64,000 nucleotides of DNA from Ganoderma boninense (lineage: Eukaryota; Basidiomycota; Agaricomycetes; Polyporales; Polyporaceae): assembly GCA_002900995.3 (NCBI GenBank), contig CM035306.1, forward strand, positions 992,001-1,056,000, read 5' to 3'. The position numbers were made by a program, and so were the translations under genes. Positions 24,882 through 36,436 of this stretch are shown here, one piece after another; the stretch's first letter is position 1; every line of letters begins with the position of its first letter. A model generated the notes under the pieces. It ran no database searches. It worked only from the letters and a program-made list of their open reading frames with translations, and was not told where the DNA came from.

Positions 24882-26604
24882 ATGCCTTATGTTGACGGGT
24901 TCCCGGTGCAAGACCACAACTTCGCGGTCTTCGCGCGCGATGCGAAGGAGTCGCTCACACCAAACGCGACGCAGCGGACGACGCTTATCGTCGCGGGGGT
25001 GTATATCATCGCGATCTTCATCCTGTGGTGCGTCTTCTTACTCTATTTTGCGTATCGCGGGGTCGAACGGCTCGGCTGACTTTGTGTGGGGCAATGGTGC
25101 AGGCATATGCCATATCTGTCTGTTATAAGTGAGTGCGCTCCACTTTCCCTTGCTATTGGCTGTGTTTTGACGACCTCGTGGGGCCTAGTCTATCCCTTTA
25201 AGTGAGTACTAGAGTTGGAACCGCCACCGACCCTATGGAGTGTGGTTACGGGGCAAGGTTGTTCCGTGATGTTATGGCGCGTGAGAAACTGACGGGTTGC
25301 ACGAAGGCTGTTGACTGTAGGGTTCCATGAGGTGCGTGGTCGTCGTTTTCTTCGAGGTGCGGGACAGAGCCTAACCATGACGCTGTGGAACGATGCAGAT
25401 GAGCCATGCCTTTGCCGGCGGTGAGCATGTTCGGTCTGGCGTGTCTGACGCTGGTAGCGGCATTGACAGAGCAACTTTGCAGTGCTCACATGTGCGCATA
25501 TACACTCCATCGAACTAGATCGTACGTCCTCTGTTTCGTCGAACGTTCTCCTTCGCGGTGTTGTTGATCATGGGCGTGTGGCATATGCAGCGGACGAAGG
25601 AGGGGCAACACGAATGTCCGGAGGGATCCCATGGATCACCCTCCCTGCAGGATATCTCGGCTCAGGCTTCATCGGTGCGGCACTAATCGCGTGCGGCTTC
25701 GACACGAACGCGAGCAAGATCGCTTCGCTGGTCCTGGCAGCGTTCTTCCTCTTTACGCTCTGGTGGGCGCGAAGGAATTGGCTGTACGTACTTTCTCATC
25801 ATCTACCGCTACGTGGAGGTTCGCTCACCTGCTGCGTTCAGAACATGGCTTCTAATCCTCGGCATGTCTGGCTTGATCGTGCTCTTCTGGTTCGTGGCCG
25901 GGGGCGTCGCGCTGAGATACTTCGTACGTGATCTTGCCGCGAAGCTTCTGACACCCGTTCTCACCGTCCCTCAGGTGTTGTTTGTCGGCGTCATGTCCGA
26001 CATGTATGTCCTGTGGGACGTCGTCGGTGCGTCCTCTGCTTTCTTCTCCTGGGCTGTCCTTTAGTCTTATCTACATCTGTAGACGACACCATCGCCCGCA
26101 AAGTCAACGGCTCAGACGCCTCCTCCTTCGCCGAGATCTGTGGATGCTGCCCATCCCAAGGTAAGTCACGTCGCTCTGAACGCCCGCCCCATCGCAATCA
26201 CGTACACGTACAAGTGTCCCCCTCGCTGACGCCGGCCGTGCTGTTTCCGCACACTTCACAGTGTGGGGCGTCCTCTGGCTTCTCATCGCCTTCCTCTTCT
26301 TTGCCGCAGGCGTCCTCGTCGGCCTCGCCGCATTCAAGGTGCGTGCGCGCCTTCAGCTCCTCCCATTCCAGGTGCCCTGCGTTTGCGTATTGCGTTGCTT
26401 ATCTCTGGCCGCTCCCTGCCTTCCTTCCTTCCTCCCTTCCAGGAATCCTCGGCGCAGCAGGCCGAAGACGCCAAGCACTTCCTGCCCGTGCCCGGGTCGA
26501 GCGGCGCCATGCAGCTCCTGCCCGCGAACCTGTCGTCGTCGTCCATGGCGCTGTGCGTCGCCGCCACGCTGGCCGTGCTGCTCCCCCGCTGGCGGCTTCT
26601 GTAG
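24882..26604 (+). CDS. Peptidase M50B-like multi-pass membrane metalloprotease
   Basis: Predicted zinc metallopeptidase buried in the membrane, of the M50B-like fungal group; the natural substrate is unknown. Twelve exons with consistent phase: 24882..25027, 25103..25128, 25189..25201, 25307..25331, 25399..25420, 25483..25521, 25591..25783, 25842..25923, 25975..26026, 26083..26160, 26262..26338, 26443..26604; 304 residues. The zinc motif HEMSH is formed only after splicing: GFHE ends exon 4 and MSHAFAG starts exon 5. IHSIELDPDEGG, then MSGGIPWITLPAGYLGSGF, follow. Hydrophobic helices include LIVAGVYIIAIFILW, GLIVLFWFVAGGVALRYF and VWGVLWLLIAFLFFAAG, and a last one ends the protein. DVVDDTIARKVNGSDAS and EICGCCPSQ are typical of the group. 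Exons of 26, 13, 25, 22 and 39 nt in a row make the model hard for gene finders. Confidence 0.85.
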
Positions 26605-27166
26605 GTGTGGCGTGCAGCGAGCAGCGAGCAGTGAGCGTGTAGAATCGAAACGCGAGAAGGACGCGATTGCGTTGATAATTGATAGTTAGCGCACGGACGC
26701 TGCCCTCGGGCCCCTTCTAGAATACTTACTTACGCACTGAGACGTTCACGTCGTGCGTTCACGACCTGCCGCCCGCTCACTTCTTGGCATGTACAGTATC
26801 TTACGCTTGTAGCTGTGCACCTCCCGTCGACGGCGTGTTGTATATACCTGGTAAATGCATACCTGGTCTGTCTGTCCGTCCGTCCTCTCGGTGGTACGAT
26901 ACCCTGTGGTGGAGGTTGAATTCAAGTGCCTGCCAGCCATGCCGATTGAGTCGTTGTCACTTCCGCTAGCTGGGAGGATATGAGTGCTTGGCAGAGTTAT
27001 GGCTTGGGCTCCCACATGTCAGCCTGCAACACTATACACGCTGCACGTTGGCCTGGACCAAGCGGCGCGGAGAGTGTCGGAGGACAACACCGCTGACAGA
27101 ACCATGCCAGTGCACTGTATCCTGATAAGTTCACAAAAGTTGAAAAAGTGAACATCTCCGAGTTAA
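26605..27166. other. Intergenic before tRNA-Gln
   Basis: No gene is seen in 562 bp. It holds the 3' UTR of the peptidase gene. Confidence 0.4.
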
Positions 27167-27249
27167 GGCGCTACCAGGGCTCGAACCTGGGTTTTGGGAA
27201 GATCCAACGACATCAGAATCCCAAGTGATAACCACTACACTATAGCGCC
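27167..27249 (-). tRNA. tRNA-Gln (anticodon CUG) with 12-nt intron
   Basis: On the minus strand the 7-bp acceptor stem GGCGCTA/TAGCGCC closes the structure. The D arm GTGTAGTGGTTATCAC is typical of eukaryotic Gln tRNA. The anticodon stem is TGGGA/TCCCA with loop TTCTGA-T, placing CUG at 34-36. A 12-nt intron (TGTCGTTGGATC) sits one base after the anticodon, at the canonical 37/38 site. The T arm is CCAGG-TTCGAGC-CCTGG. The B box GGTTCGAGCCC is intact and no CCA is encoded, as expected. Confidence 0.93.
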
Positions 27250-27881
27250 GATGACGCCCTGAACAGTCTAGCCTCTAGGTTGTTTGTGTTCAGTCTCAGG
27301 ATCCAGCGCGGCACGCCCAAAGTATGAGGAAACGTTTATGTCATGGGGGCAATACAGAGTCTATGAATTGTCTGGGACGAAAACAACAACACTTGCAAGT
27401 ACTAAATACATGCAGAAGCACCAAGATGAGGAACATGCGCATACACATACACATATACACATACGCAAGCAGAGCAATGAGCAATGAGTGATGGCATGCA
27501 CGTTCGAGCGATCCCGTGGTCTGCGTCCTCAAGTAGAACAAGAAAAAAAAACTCAAAATAAGAAGAGACATCATCTCGGCTACAAAGCAGTTACCGAATA
27601 CTACGGCGCGGTCGTGACGGGAAGGAAACAAGTGTTTTACAACGCGCTGCGAACGATCATATTGACGGGAGCCACGACGCATCTGTGGTGCGCGTAAGCG
27701 ACGTGATAAAAAAAAACCAACACCCAGGTAAAAAAAAAAAGGCAAAGGCGAGCAGAGCACGCCGACTCGGCAACGGCTATGGAGGAGGGGGGAGAGAGGG
27801 GTCAGGGGAAGAGTACGCACCTAATGTGAGGGAGCGGGCGGTGGAGGATGGAGTCGCGCCCCGCTGTGCACCTCCTCCTCT
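27250..27881. other. Intergenic with A-rich tracts
   Basis: Several pure A runs occur (near 27542-27550, 27708-27715, 27730-27740) and CA-rich repeats near 27437-27465. No gene is seen. Confidence 0.4.
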
Positions 27882-28253
27882 TCAGTGGCTGTAGTGCTTG
27901 GAGGGGGTGGGCACGCCACGGCGGTGCACCCTGTGCGGTGAAACCACAGGCTTAGTCAGTCATCGCGCTCTGCATTTCCTCGCGCAGAGAGGGGCGCGAG
28001 GATGGCGGGAGAATGTGGGAGAGGGGAGAGAGGGAAGAGGAGGGAGAGGGGGCACGCACTTGGAGGGCTTGGGGAAGTGCTCGCCGTCGTCCGCGGCGCG
28101 GCGCGCCTTCGCGTCGGCGATGGCGCGCTTGAGGTCGTACTGCTTGAGCAGCTTGCGCGCGACGACGCCGTCCGGGTTCGGGACGGGGTTGGCCGCGACG
28201 AGGAGCGCGAGCGCGAACAGGGTGGCGACGAGGGCGAGGACGCGGGAGTACAT
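27882..28253 (-). CDS. Small secreted peptide precursor with dibasic sites
   Basis: Unrecognised gene for a predicted secreted 80-residue protein. Exon 1 is 28253..28060, exon 2 27930..27882; the intron (GTGCGTG donor, GCACAG acceptor) fits phase 2. A clear signal peptide covers about residues 1-21 (MYSRVLALVATLFALALLVAA). The mature part is short, basic and Cys-free: NPVPNPDGVVARKLL, then KQYDLKRAIADAKARRAADD, then two similar ends FPKPSK and VPTPSK on either side of VHRRG. Dibasic pairs KR, RR and RR lie between blocks and are of the kind cut by Kex2-type proteases, so the product may be processed into short peptides. If the intron is kept, the frame would instead run on with a Pro-rich tail; the spliced form looks better. 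No function can be assigned. Confidence 0.55.
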
Positions 28254-29754
28254 GGTGGCCGGGCGAACGAAGAGGAGAGCGACAGAGGCGGGCTGGTTTT
28301 GTGCGTTGGCGGCTGGCGGCGGCTGGCAGGTGCGTGCGTGCGTGCGGCGGGCAGGCGTGGACCGAGCGTGTCTGTGTGGCTGGCGGAAGGGCTGGGGCTG
28401 TTGGGACGCAGCCCTTAAGTATACGGGCGCACTCGCGACAGGGTTTATCTCATCTCGATCCCTCCGTGACCGGCACCAAGACTGCAAACCCTGAGAAGCG
28501 CACGATGACGTGGGGCCCGAGGCGGAATGGCGGCCAGGATAATGCTGTATCAGTGTGCTGCGCGCATGCAGGGACATTGCGTGGCCGTGTGCGTAACACT
28601 GGCGTCGAGTCTTGCAAAAATCGGACGGGCGGGCGGGACCAGTCGCCGCATCGGGGACCGGGTTTTGCGCCGCTCAGCGCCTCGACCCCGTGTATTCACC
28701 AATTGCCGTCTGCGTCCGCGCTGATGAGGCTGTTTAGGAGAGAGAGAGGGAGTCGAGGGCGGGCGGGAATGCTTGCACAATGTGTGCGATCAATGGAGGT
28801 GGAGCTTCTTTCCCGCGCAGAGATAGTGGCGAATGTGGATTGTGATGCAGCCGGCGTCCGTGCAGGAAACGCAACAGGGCTACGGGTTGGATAATGGATT
28901 CCACTGAGGTGTGTGCATGCGCTGTTACGCGGCCGCTCCCATTCCTCCCCTGTGAATGCTGGGCTGCGAGAATTCATATTCATTCGTCCGTGGTGTGTGC
29001 GAGGCCGTGTCTCCGCCCCGGAAGGCGGATATAGATTCTGTGACTCCACGAACCTACTGGATCCGGGTAGATACGCATTTTGATCAAGGCCAGGAATGCG
29101 CCATTAGCCTCCCTCGCATAACAGCTAAACGGGCCATGGCCGTGGTGGACATACGGCGGAGGGCGCACTACATTCATTCGCCTTCCAGGGTGCCTTCTGG
29201 TGCAGCACTGTCTCCTATCTGCTCGGGAGCTGAGGGACGCGCTGTGCACCGGTAGGAGAGAAGATCTGTGCCAGCTTATCGCCCTTGAGACACGGTTATG
29301 ATGAGCGACCACGAGTGCATCAAACTGGCGCACGTACAGCACTTCCGCTTGCTCTCCTTTGTGTCGTAAAGGTTTATCATTTGTCGCGCACGGTGTGGAT
29401 ATGATTATTGCATAGCGGTTTCTGGCTTGCTCTCGTCTCCACGTCGCTCCTCGCTGATCATCGAAGGCCGTGACGCTGTCACTGCTGGCGGATGGTAGTC
29501 ATTCCTGCAGAGCACAAGCAGGGGACAAATGACGACACAATCATGACAGAAGATTACGAAGAACGGCGCGAAAATTGAGGAAATAGTGCGCAACAAGCGA
29601 GAGCGAGCAGAAACACAGGCGCTTCCTGCTCGGTTTGCGATTGCGACGTCACTTGAGTGACATTCGGTGACAGGCAGTCACAACTCACAAGTCGCCGCCG
29701 CCGTCGCCCCTTCCGTCGCGACTCTCCTTGACCCACCCACCACTAGCCACCACT
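28254..29754. other. Intergenic, 1.5 kb
   Basis: Lies between two divergently transcribed genes (peptide minus, SF3B4 plus), so it holds both promoters. Open frames inside are short and unconvincing. Confidence 0.4.
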
Positions 29755-31209
29755 ATGTCTCGGCCACAAGATGACAGGAACCAGGAGGCTACGGTATACT
29801 TGGTGCGTCCAATACCGGCAACCATACTCCGTGTGTGCTAAGCCTTTGAAACCCAGGGAAACTTGGACGAACGGTGTTCAGACGCACTCATATGGGAGTT
29901 GATGTTGCAAGCAGGGCCAGTCGGTGAGTACAGCCGTTCCTACTCGCCAGTATCTTTGTTGAACGCACGAGGTTGCCCTGGCCAGTGAATGTTCATCTAC
30001 CCAAGGACCGTATATCAATGGCGCACCAGGGCTATGGTTTCTGTGAGTTCTTGACCGAGGAGGATGCAGAATATGCCTGCAAGATTATGAATCAGATCAA
30101 ACTGTGGGGCAAACCCATTAGGGTCAACAAGGTTCGTAAGCGTCCTTTTTGCTGCGCATGTCCGGTAGCTAAGCTGTCTGTCTGTTCACTGCGTTCTGTC
30201 ACCGCTCCCACTCCCTCCACGACTCCCGTATCTTTCATATGACCGCCCCCATTCGGCAACGCTAGGCGTCTTCTGACAAAAAACAACTCGACGTGGGCGC
30301 AAACCTCTTCATTGGGAACCTCGATGAAAATGTGGACGAACGACTGCTTTACGACACTTTCAGCGCGTTCGGAACGATGGCAACTACGGCCAAGGTACGT
30401 CGTATGTCCGCTCACCGCATGCCACCGCTCACTGTTTCCCTTCATCCTCCCCACCTTCTATTTGATGTTTTCACGGCACGTTTCTGTTATCTCATTCTAC
30501 GTGCTGCGCCCTGTCAACCCAAACATTCCGACCGCAACCGCGACTGCGACTGCGACTGTGTCACGCCACGCCAGATCGCGCGCGACCCGCAAAGCGGAAA
30601 ATCAAAAGGCTACGGATTCGTCTCCTACACCGACTTCGAGTCCTCCGACGCGGCAATCGAGTCCATGAACGGCCAGTTCCTCATGAACAAGGCGATCACC
30701 GTCCAGTACGCGTTCAAGAAGGACGGCAAGGGCGAGCGCCACGGCACGCCCGCCGAGCGGCTGCTCGCTGCCCAAGCCCGCAAGAACAACGCGCTCCCCG
30801 TCGCGGCACGCCCGCCTCCTGCTCCAATGGGCGCGTTCGGCGCGCGCCCCCCGATGCCCGGCTATGCCCAGGGTCCGTACCAAGGACAGTTCGCGGGCGC
30901 GCTCGCCGCCGCACCGCCGCCGCCACCCGCTGGATTCACTCCACAGCAGACGATCGTCCCGCAGGGCATGCCACAGGGGATGCCCATGCCGCCCCCCATG
31001 CAGGGCATGCCACCGCAGGGCATGATGGGCATCCCGCCCCCGCCCCCGCCTGGGGTCCCGGTGTACAACCCCCAAGCTGGCTTCGCGCCCCCGCCCCGCC
31101 GCCTGGATACATGCCGCAGGGCATGCCAGGGATGATGCCGCCGCCGATGATGGGGCCACCCGGCGGCATGCCTCCACCGCAGTACATGCCTCCGCCCCAG
31201 CAGATATGA
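29755..31209 (+). CDS. SF3B4: Splicing factor 3B subunit 4 (SF3B4/Hsh49), tail frame broken by one base
   Basis: RNA-binding subunit of SF3b in the U2 snRNP, which touches pre-mRNA near the branch point. Exons: 29755..29802, 29857..29923, 29986..30131, 30266..30394, 30575..31209. RRM1 starts at ATVYLGNLDERC with RNP1 [20 protein letters not shown]2 starts at [20 protein letters not shown] with RNP1 [18 protein letters not shown] Pro/Gly/Met-rich tail follows ([19 protein letters not shown]), as in other SF3B4 proteins. In the tail the frame is lost in the C-rich stretch about 31087-31100. One base is missing, and adding one continues [11 protein letters not shown] to [11 protein letters not shown] and the stop at 31207. 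Corrected length is about 341 residues. RRM content and tail leave little doubt on identity. Confidence 0.94.
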
Positions 31210-32769
31210 AGGAGCACGCTTCCAGCAAGTGCGGGGGCGTCGCGCTGGGCTGGGCTACGTGACTCCGACTCCGACTCCGAGCTGTGCTGTGGTCCCTGTG
31301 GTTCTGTGGTGGTTCTAGTTCTCCGCTCCACGTCTGGCTCTGGAGCTCGGATTGCGGATGGTTGCGCTTGGCGCTTGGCGGACTCGGGCTGGCGCCTCCA
31401 TTCTATTTGCAAGCGGTGTTCTGTGGCCGTAGTACGTCCCCCGATGACGCTGTAGTGTTGTCAGCTATCGCACGGCGTGCACCCCTAATGACTACGATTC
31501 TCGCTTTCTAGCCCCCCCACCTCATTGCGATGCCCGGCGTGCGCCACCGTGGTGTTCGCGCCCCCTTGTGGCGTGCCCTCCTTGCCTTCTCCCGCGCGCC
31601 AAACCGCGACCAGAAGGAGGAAGGCGTTCGATAATGCATGCCCGACAAGCTCAGACTCGGCTGATAACGTTCCGCACCCAGGCGTGCATTATAGCTATAG
31701 CTATAGGTGGCTGCCGTCTATTCACTAAAGCTCCACCTCCGCCCCCCGTCCAGGCCTTCTTGGTGCATTCGTTCCGGCGATGGTCGGTCTCTCGCTCTCG
31801 AGTAGGGTTAGGTTGGATAGGAGGCTGCGTCGAAAGTACCCGAGTGCACTCAAGGGCCCTCCTTCTCCCACTCGTCCCTGGCTGCGGGGGTTCTCAGCGC
31901 GTCCGGGGTGAGGCCTTACGACACTGGCGTGATCCCGGTCGACGATATCGTGCCCGGTGTGCGTTCGTTAAGAGGCCGAGCATGCCAGGCTGACCAGTGT
32001 GCGCGTGCGCGAACTGCCGATAGTGACAAGGTTCGAGGCACGAGCGATCCTCTAAGAGTTACGTTGCGTGCATGTCGTAACCGCAGGCCCCGCGCGAGAA
32101 GCACGTCTGGACCGGGCGACGGCGACCTTCAAACTAGCGGATGTACATAGCATGTAAATCCCGGCGCCCACGCAATTGCAAGTGATCACGATGTTCTGTA
32201 ATATTCGCCGATGCTGACTGAGGCCTGAGGTCTGAGGCCGGAAGTGTGCCCACTGCCGTAGATTCTGGAGAAGCTGCTGAGCCTGACAGCACTGTCCGCT
32301 TTCTGCTGAGGGTGCCTTGCGACCGGGGCCGCCGCGGGCCTTGGCTCTCCCCATCGGCCAACTACAGCATGGCAGCCTGCAGCAGCAGAGGCAACAATGT
32401 GCTCGCCAATGTCCCTGGCTGCTGTGCGCTGCGGGCGGAGGGCGAACGTGCTCCCGATGTACGTTACGGGCGTTCCCCCGGGACAGGTGGTGCGTATAGG
32501 GTTCCATTTAAAGCCACCGTGGTTGATCCTGAAGTTTGGGGCTTGGCGTGAATATTGATAGGTTTTCAATTTGCCAGTGCGAGCGTCCCAACTCTCTCCC
32601 AGTCCATCTTCTTCTGCGTCTTCACCTTTCATCTATCCCCTGCGACTTCATTCTTCTCCCTCTCCGCGCCCCTCCTCTCCACTCTCCACCTATCCTCGCC
32701 ACGACAGGGCACAGGGCATGACCGGACCCTCAGGCCTCAGCGCTCAGCCCTGGCCAGTAGCGCTAGCCA
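31210..32769. other. Intergenic between convergent genes, 1.6 kb
   Basis: Lies between SF3B4 (plus) and the AhpD-like gene (minus), so it needs to hold only 3' ends, yet it is 1.6 kb long. I see short direct repeats (ATAGCTATAGCTATAGG near 31691-31706; CTGAGGCCTGAGG-type units near 32218-32235) and a pyrimidine-rich stretch near 32590-32700. No gene is supported. Confidence 0.4.
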
Positions 32770-34335
32770 CTACTCACTCTGATCAGTCGCCAACTCCTCG
32801 ACGTCCGGCACGTCGCCCCTCCACGTCACCCCCGCCCTGCGCGCGACCTCGAGCGCGACGCGGCGCACGGCGCGGACCTCCTCTTGCGACGCGCCGTTGC
32901 GGAGCGCGTTGCCGAGGTGCCAGCCGATCTGGCGCGGCGCGTCGACGGCGATGAGCGCGGTGACCATGTTGTAGATCTGCTCGGTCTTCGAGAGCGTGTC
33001 CGTCCCGCCGTAGGTCATCCCGTACCCGACCGTGATGCAGAACCAGGCTGCGCGCGGTAAGTACGCGAGCGGCGGCGGCGGCGGGGAAATGTGCAATCCG
33101 CCGTGTGGATAGTCCGATATGCAAAACATGCGTGCAGGAGGTGAGAGAGGCGTGAGTTTGGGTTTGGGTTTTGTTAGTAATGCTAGCGGCAAGGCGAGGA
33201 AGAGAAAGGACGGGACAGACCTAGGTCGGGGTATGCAGTGTCGAGGAGGCTGTATATTGAGGGCGCCGTCTCGCGGTAGATGGTCTCGAAGACCTCCTCG
33301 CCGCGCTTGTCCCAGTCTGCGGGCGGCTTCTGCGTGTCTCTGACAAAGCGAGAGCGGATTGAGTGGGGATGTCGTCGGCTGGCTTGGCTTGGCTCTCGGG
33401 GAGCCGGGACGCTTACCGCAGCGGCTTCGTGTCTCGGAGGTGCTCGGGCATGACTTTGTTGAGCGCAATCAGGCCCTCGATTCCCTGGGGGAAGCAGAGG
33501 TCGCGTCAGTATCCTGTTGTTGCTCATCTCGTCTCTGTACTATTGTTGCGCGAGCATGGACTTGAAAACGGAAACGATGGTATGGATCATCATTCCTTCT
33601 GTCACTTATAATTAGCCATCATGCTTGGGCTCAGTGATACGGTTCTCTCTCTCCGAGCCCCGTCATATAAGCTGCTCACTAACGGGGGATAAGTATCATC
33701 TGCTTGCAACATAATATGCAGAATACGCTATGCTGAGCATTGCATCGATGGCCCTCCCTGTCTTTGGTCTGGAGGCAACAGAACCGATTCAGCGCGCTGG
33801 TTACCTTCCCAGTATCAGAGTCACATATACACTCACTATCCGACAGCATCCGCCTCTGGGAACGCAAATGTCATCACTCAGCGAGACAGCGAGCGCCTCG
33901 GATACAGAGCAAGAATGGACTGGGCCGTGCAACAGGCCCTGGGTCGCTCACAGCGATCCGCCACATGACGCTCAATCGCGGTGCATAACGCACACTAATG
34001 CCTCCGACTGACCAAGTCCCACGGAGCAAAACGCTCATACTCACCCGTGGTAGGCCGCAAATGAGGCTCGCCCGAAAGACCGCCTCGCGGACCTTACGGG
34101 CGAGGACGAGCTGCTCTGCCTGCGCCGCGTCCTGCGGTGTGCCCGCCTGTGTCTGCGCGCGGACGAGGTCGTCCATAGCGTTCTTGAAGACGAGGGGCAC
34201 CGCTTCCGTTACGTTGGACGCGGTGAACGACACGACGGCGATGAGGGCCCAATGATGGGAGGGGCAGTTAGGGGGGCCTGGGGGGAAGGCAGCTTTGAGG
34301 GTGGAAAGGAATTCAGGGGTCGCGAGGTCGGCCAT
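32770..34335 (-). CDS. AhpD-like / carboxymuconolactone decarboxylase-family protein
   Basis: Helical protein of the AhpD-like superfamily, a fold used by peroxidase partners and decarboxylases. Exons: 34335..34045, 33484..33417, 33339..33221, 33047..32770; 251 residues. Features in order: MADLATPEFLSTLKAAFPPG, the helix pair around VREAVFRASLICGLPRG, GIEGLIALNKVMPEHLRDT, RGEEVFETIYRETA, AWFCITVGYGMTYGGTDTL, then PRQIGWHLGNALRNGASQEE and VRAVRRVALEVARRAGVTW. The Cys pair C-x2-C of true AhpD peroxidases is not present (only one Cys in SLICGL), so peroxidase activity is doubtful. Intron 1 is 560 bp, ten times longer than the others; its inside shows no exon that would fit. Similar fungal proteins are common and uncharacterised. 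Confidence 0.82.
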
Positions 34336-35066
34336 AGCAAGGATGAGGAGAGGAGATACACAAGTGAAGGTGAGTGTGAAGGCGCTTTATGCACGGGTGT
34401 TTGTGCACAATTCCAGAGGCGGACGTGCAACGACTTTGCTGACTCAGGACGGGTCAGATCGATGGCTATCGGCCGGGGTCGAGGCGTGGAAGCAAGACAG
34501 CAAGACAAATCAACGTACGCGGAGGAATGTGGTGAGGGTCCGGATCCGCTGTGAGTGCAGCCTAATCCTGGGTGCAGTGACCAGGTCAGGACGTTCCAAG
34601 GGGAGCCGACTGTTCACAGAGTTCGGCGAGGAACAGTACTACGCGAACCGGTATCGCTGTAGCGCCCGATCTGGGAAAGCGCCGTCAGCCACCGACGCGT
34701 CTGGGCGCCTGTGGTACGCGTGATGTCATAGGGCGGGTGGTCCGACGGCTGGAGTTGCCATAGACGTGTGTTCGCACGGACGCGGTCGCTGGGGGAGGCG
34801 GGTGGTCGTCATGGGGTCCCCGGTCTTTCTCCACAGCCCGGTTTGGGCCACAACCAGATTCAGAAACCCATCTCAGGCTGGTGCCAGTGGGCCGGGGCGC
34901 GCACGCGACGGGCTGCTGAATAAATACGCTTTACCTCGTCCACACCCGCCTTTCTTCGCACGTCCCCCCTCTCTGCTCTGCTCGACTCCCACCGTCATCT
35001 CCCGCCCCGCGTCCTCTGCTGTGCTTGCTCTCGGATCCCCTGCCAAACGACTTTAACCAAATCACA
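34336..35066. promoter_or_regulatory. Divergent intergenic with putative TATA box
   Basis: Separates the AhpD-like gene (minus) from the acidic-protein gene (plus). AATAAATAC at about 34919-34927, about 140 bp before the plus-strand start, is a TATA candidate. Nothing else is recognised. Confidence 0.4.
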
Positions 35067-35939
35067 ATGCGTGAGTGGCTGGACTTACTACCCCTAGGAC
35101 CCTGCATGCGCGAAGAAGTACGGGTTTGAATGGCTGACCGGGTCTTCGTTCATCGTACCAGCGCCGAAAAAACGCGCCGCTGAGGATGAGGGCGCTGGCC
35201 CCACCACCCGAAGCGCGAAGGCTCCAAAGACCGAATCTCCTGCAAAAGCCGGGAAAGGCCGCGGCGGCAAGAAGGGCCTCAAGGTGCGTGTCTCGCTCTC
35301 CGCAGCCACCAGCGAACCGACGGAAGGCCTGCGTGCATCCTAGAAGTGCTGATGGTTGACCGAAAACGCAGGCGAATCTGGCCGCCTCCGCGTTCAAGGC
35401 GCGCGCGCTGCCCATGCACATCAACATCACCCATACGACACCCGACGAAGCTACGACGAGCAGTGCGTCCGCAGACCCGGGCTTCATCGGCACCTCGACG
35501 CTTGTCCCGAGCACGTTCGCGACGGGCTCCTATGGCTGGAAGGGCAGCAAGCGCTTCACCGTTGAGCTGCCGAACCCCGAAGGAGCCGAGGGCGAAGACA
35601 AGGAGAAAGTTCATGTCATGTTGACGTGCGTGTCACTCGCGCTTCTAAATGCTCCGTCCGCTGGCTGACTGATGCGACCCGTCATTTGACTCCGTTCAAT
35701 TCGACGGGCTGGCGTGTAGGATCAACGCGACTGTCATCGGAAGCAAGGGTGCGAAGGAGGAGGGGGAGGGAGCCGAAGGGGAGGCCGGCGAAGAGCACGC
35801 AGAAGAGGGCGCAGAGCATGCCGAGGCAAAGGAGGCTGCTGAGGCTGAAGAGAGTCTCAAAGAACCCAAGGAGGCCAAGGAGACGAACGGCGACCCGAAG
35901 GATGATGATGCCATGGAAGAGGCCAAGGACGGAGAGTAG
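35067..35939 (+). CDS. Conserved-looking protein with basic N-terminus and acidic C-terminus
   Basis: Unrecognised 199-residue protein. Exons: 35067..35070, 35162..35283, 35372..35625, 35720..35939. The first coding exon is only four bases (ATG C), which joined to the acceptor at 35161 gives MPPKKRAAEDEGAGPTTR. The start is basic and Pro/Lys-rich (AGKGRGGKKGLK), like nuclear proteins. The middle is a compact folded segment: MHINITHTTPDE, FIGTSTLVPSTFATGSYGWK, then KRFTVELPNPEG and VHVMLTINATVIGSKG. The end is a long Glu/Ala/Lys-rich acidic tail. This layout suits a chromatin or nucleic-acid associated protein, but that is inference from composition. Had the first intron been missed, no ATG would be available in frame. 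Confidence 0.75.
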
Positions 35940-36436
35940 TGGACCTTCTCTTCAAGTTGCAATCAATTCGCTCCTATCATCTGGTTTCTACTGTGTACTG
36001 CATATACTCGGTGTATTCGCCTGTAATGTGCACGCATATATGGTGGTTAAACGGTGTGCTCGAGCAGGCTAGATCGATTTGCGACTCACCTCGCTGGCCG
36101 TGACTCTACGACGTGTGCCGTCGGACCTCCGTGTCGTGCTTCTCGAATCAACTTCTCCACATTGTTCTCCCGTACCATTGAAAGACCAATGTGCAAGCCT
36201 GCGAAACGGAGGTCATGAAGGAGTAAAGGCAACCCACGAAAATGCAGTGAACGTGCCTGGCCCAGTCACGGTCACGACCACCGTGCTTCGGCGCTAAGTT
36301 CGCGTCCTGCTCTCCTCCTTGACCTGGTCCCTCTCCATTAACCACCGGTCTCCGCTCGATCTGCTTGTTTTCGTTCCTCATTCCTCTGTGGCATCCCACC
36401 TCCCCCATCTCACTGCGGGAAGTAGGCCACCTCACC
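35940..36436. other. Intergenic before ORC2
   Basis: 497 bp holding the 3' UTR of the acidic-protein gene and the ORC2 promoter. No clear TATA box is seen. Confidence 0.35.
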
